Part shown: positions 5,620-6,596 of the stretch, piece by piece | Layout: every line of letters starts with the position of its first letter | How positions within the stretch are numbered: position 1 is the stretch's first letter | From: Verrucomicrobia bacterium UBA3750 | Lineage (GTDB): Bacteria; Verrucomicrobiota; Kiritimatiellia; RFP12; UBA1067 | NCBI GenBank assembly: GCA_002371755.1 | Contig: DFGM01000013.1 | Span: forward strand, 1 to 6,596 | Length of the DNA stretch: 6,596 nt | Direction of reading: 5' to 3' | The notes under the pieces: generated by a model | Databases searched by the model: none | Seen by the model: only the letters and a program-made list of their open reading frames with translations | What the model was told of the DNA's origin: nothing | Translations under genes and position numbers: made by a program

Positions 5620-6596
5620 ATGAAAGACCTCAAAGAAGCCTATAAGACCATAGAAACCGACCACTTCGCCCCGGCGATGGAGATTTCGTTCATCGACGGC
5701 GACAATCGCCAGACTCTCCGCTACGAAAAGGTGACTTGGAATATCGCCGGCGAGGAAAAGGGCCTGAGATACGGCGAGAACCCCGGTCAGGAAGCCGCCC
5801 TCTATCGTCTCGTCGGCGGAAATCTCGCCTTGGGCAACGTCGAAATGCTCCAAAGCGGCAATTCTCTTGCGTCGCTCCCTGAACTGCTTCAGTCCGGCAA
5901 GCATCCGGGCAAGACGAATATCACGGATTCCGACAACGCGCTCAACATCTTGCGCTATCTCATGGAAAAGCCCACGGCTGTCATCGTGAAGCACAACAAT
6001 CCGTGCGGGGTGGCGACGGGCTCCACGCTTGCAGAGGCATATTTCCGCGCCAACAAGGCAGATAGGCTCGCCGCATTCGGCGGCGCCATCGCCCTGAACC
6101 GCGAATGCGACATGGAAACCGCCAAGCTCATCATCGAAAACTATGCCGAGGTGGTAGTGGCCCCGGACTTCAAGCCCGGCGTGATGGACCTTTTCGCCAC
6201 GAAGAAGAACCTGCGGGTCTTGAGAATACGCGACATGTCGCGGCTCACGGACTTCGTCGCCAAGCACGTTATCGACTTCAAGTCCCTGATAGACGGCGGC
6301 ATAGTGGCGCAGACGTCGTTTTCGGCGAATGCGCGCAAGCCGGAAGACCTCATGCCGGCCTACTGCAACCGCAAAATCACCGACAAGGCCACTGGGGAAG
6401 TCTCCTACAAGGAATACAAGATTGCACGTCTTCCCACCGCGAAGGAATATGAAGACCTGGTGTTCGGCTGGCTCGTGGAAGCGGGCGTGACCTCCAATTC
6501 GGTTCTTTACGTGAAAGACGGCGCCACCGTCGGCATCGGAACCGGCGAACAGGATCGCGTGGGCGTCGCCGAAATCGCGCGCGACAAGGCGTACAC
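5620..6596 (+). CDS. purH: AICAR transformylase (PurH formyltransferase domain only), 3' end outside window
   Basis: The enzyme transfers the formyl group of 10-formyl-tetrahydrofolate to AICAR, giving FAICAR, the next-to-last step of de novo IMP synthesis in the cytoplasm. The window holds 325 codons. Family motifs seen are LRYGENPGQ (49-57), LLQSGKHPGK (89-98), VKHNNPCGVATG (123-134) with the catalytic Lys-His pair K124/H125, AAFGG (151-155), EVVVAPDF (177-184), SNS (292-294) and GIGTGEQDRVGVAEIA (305-320). Bifunctional PurH (about 530 residues in E. coli) has an N-terminal IMP cyclohydrolase domain of about 200 residues before RYGENP. Here only about 48 residues precede it, so this is the shorter stand-alone form, which is usually about 390 residues. 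Some 60-70 residues are therefore probably missing beyond 6596. IMP cyclohydrolase must be supplied by another gene. It has its own promoter and a strong ribosome binding site. Symbol purH is used for the domain; some would call it purH2 or purH-C. Confidence 0.93.
   Translation, partial: MKDLKEAYKTIETDHFAPAMEISFIDGDNRQTLRYEKVTWNIAGEEKGLRYGENPGQEAALYRLVGGNLALGNVEMLQSGNSLASLPELLQSGKHPGKTNITDSDNALNILRYLMEKPTAVIVKHNNPCGVATGSTLAEAYFRANKADRLAAFGGAIALNRECDMETAKLIIENYAEVVVAPDFKPGVMDLFATKKNLRVLRIRDMSRLTDFVAKHVIDFKSLIDGGIVAQTSFSANARKPEDLMPAYCNRKITDKATGEVSYKEYKIARLPTAKEYEDLVFGWLVEAGVTSNSVLYVKDGATVGIGTGEQDRVGVAEIARDKAY

Overview
The window looks like a piece of a moderately GC-rich bacterial chromosome. 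It reads best as a member of the PVC group (Verrucomicrobiota or Kiritimatiellota), but that is an inference from gene content: a large secreted DUF3857/transglutaminase protein, a PurH that has only the formyltransferase domain, and TG-extended -10 promoters. No 16S rRNA or other firm taxonomic marker is present. All three recognisable genes lie on the + strand.

Positions 1-671 hold no gene I can support. They contain several kinds of repeat: a bulged hairpin (77-106), a short run of TCGA at 10-bp spacing (107-140), an array of seven units at an exact 22-bp period built on a near-palindromic ATG-SSS-CAT core (242-395), a perfect 31-bp inverted repeat with palindromes nested in each arm (428-507), a small GC hairpin (541-560) and a diverged copy of part of the inverted repeat (577-600). 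A good sigma70-type promoter follows at 634-663. Its predicted transcription start falls almost exactly on the ATG at 672.

Positions 672-4346 encode a 1224-residue exported protein made of two tandem DUF3857 + transglutaminase-like + C-terminal modules. The first transglutaminase domain keeps Cys-His-Asp. The second has lost all three residues (Arg, Tyr, Gly). The stop codon overlaps the next start (ATGA, 4343-4346). The next gene is a single-frame fusion of TrmD (tRNA m1G37 methyltransferase) and TadA (tRNA A34 deaminase) joined by a Pro/Ala-rich linker (4343-5542). One polypeptide therefore carries two enzymes that act three nucleotides apart in the tRNA anticodon loop.

After a 77-bp gap with a C-rich, G-poor stretch and a perfect TG-extended TATAAT box, a third gene begins at 5620 with a good Shine-Dalgarno and runs off the window end. 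It is the AICAR transformylase part of PurH without the N-terminal IMP cyclohydrolase domain. The first two genes probably form one transcription unit, and purH its own. No functional link between the secreted protein and the tRNA enzyme is visible beyond the overlap.
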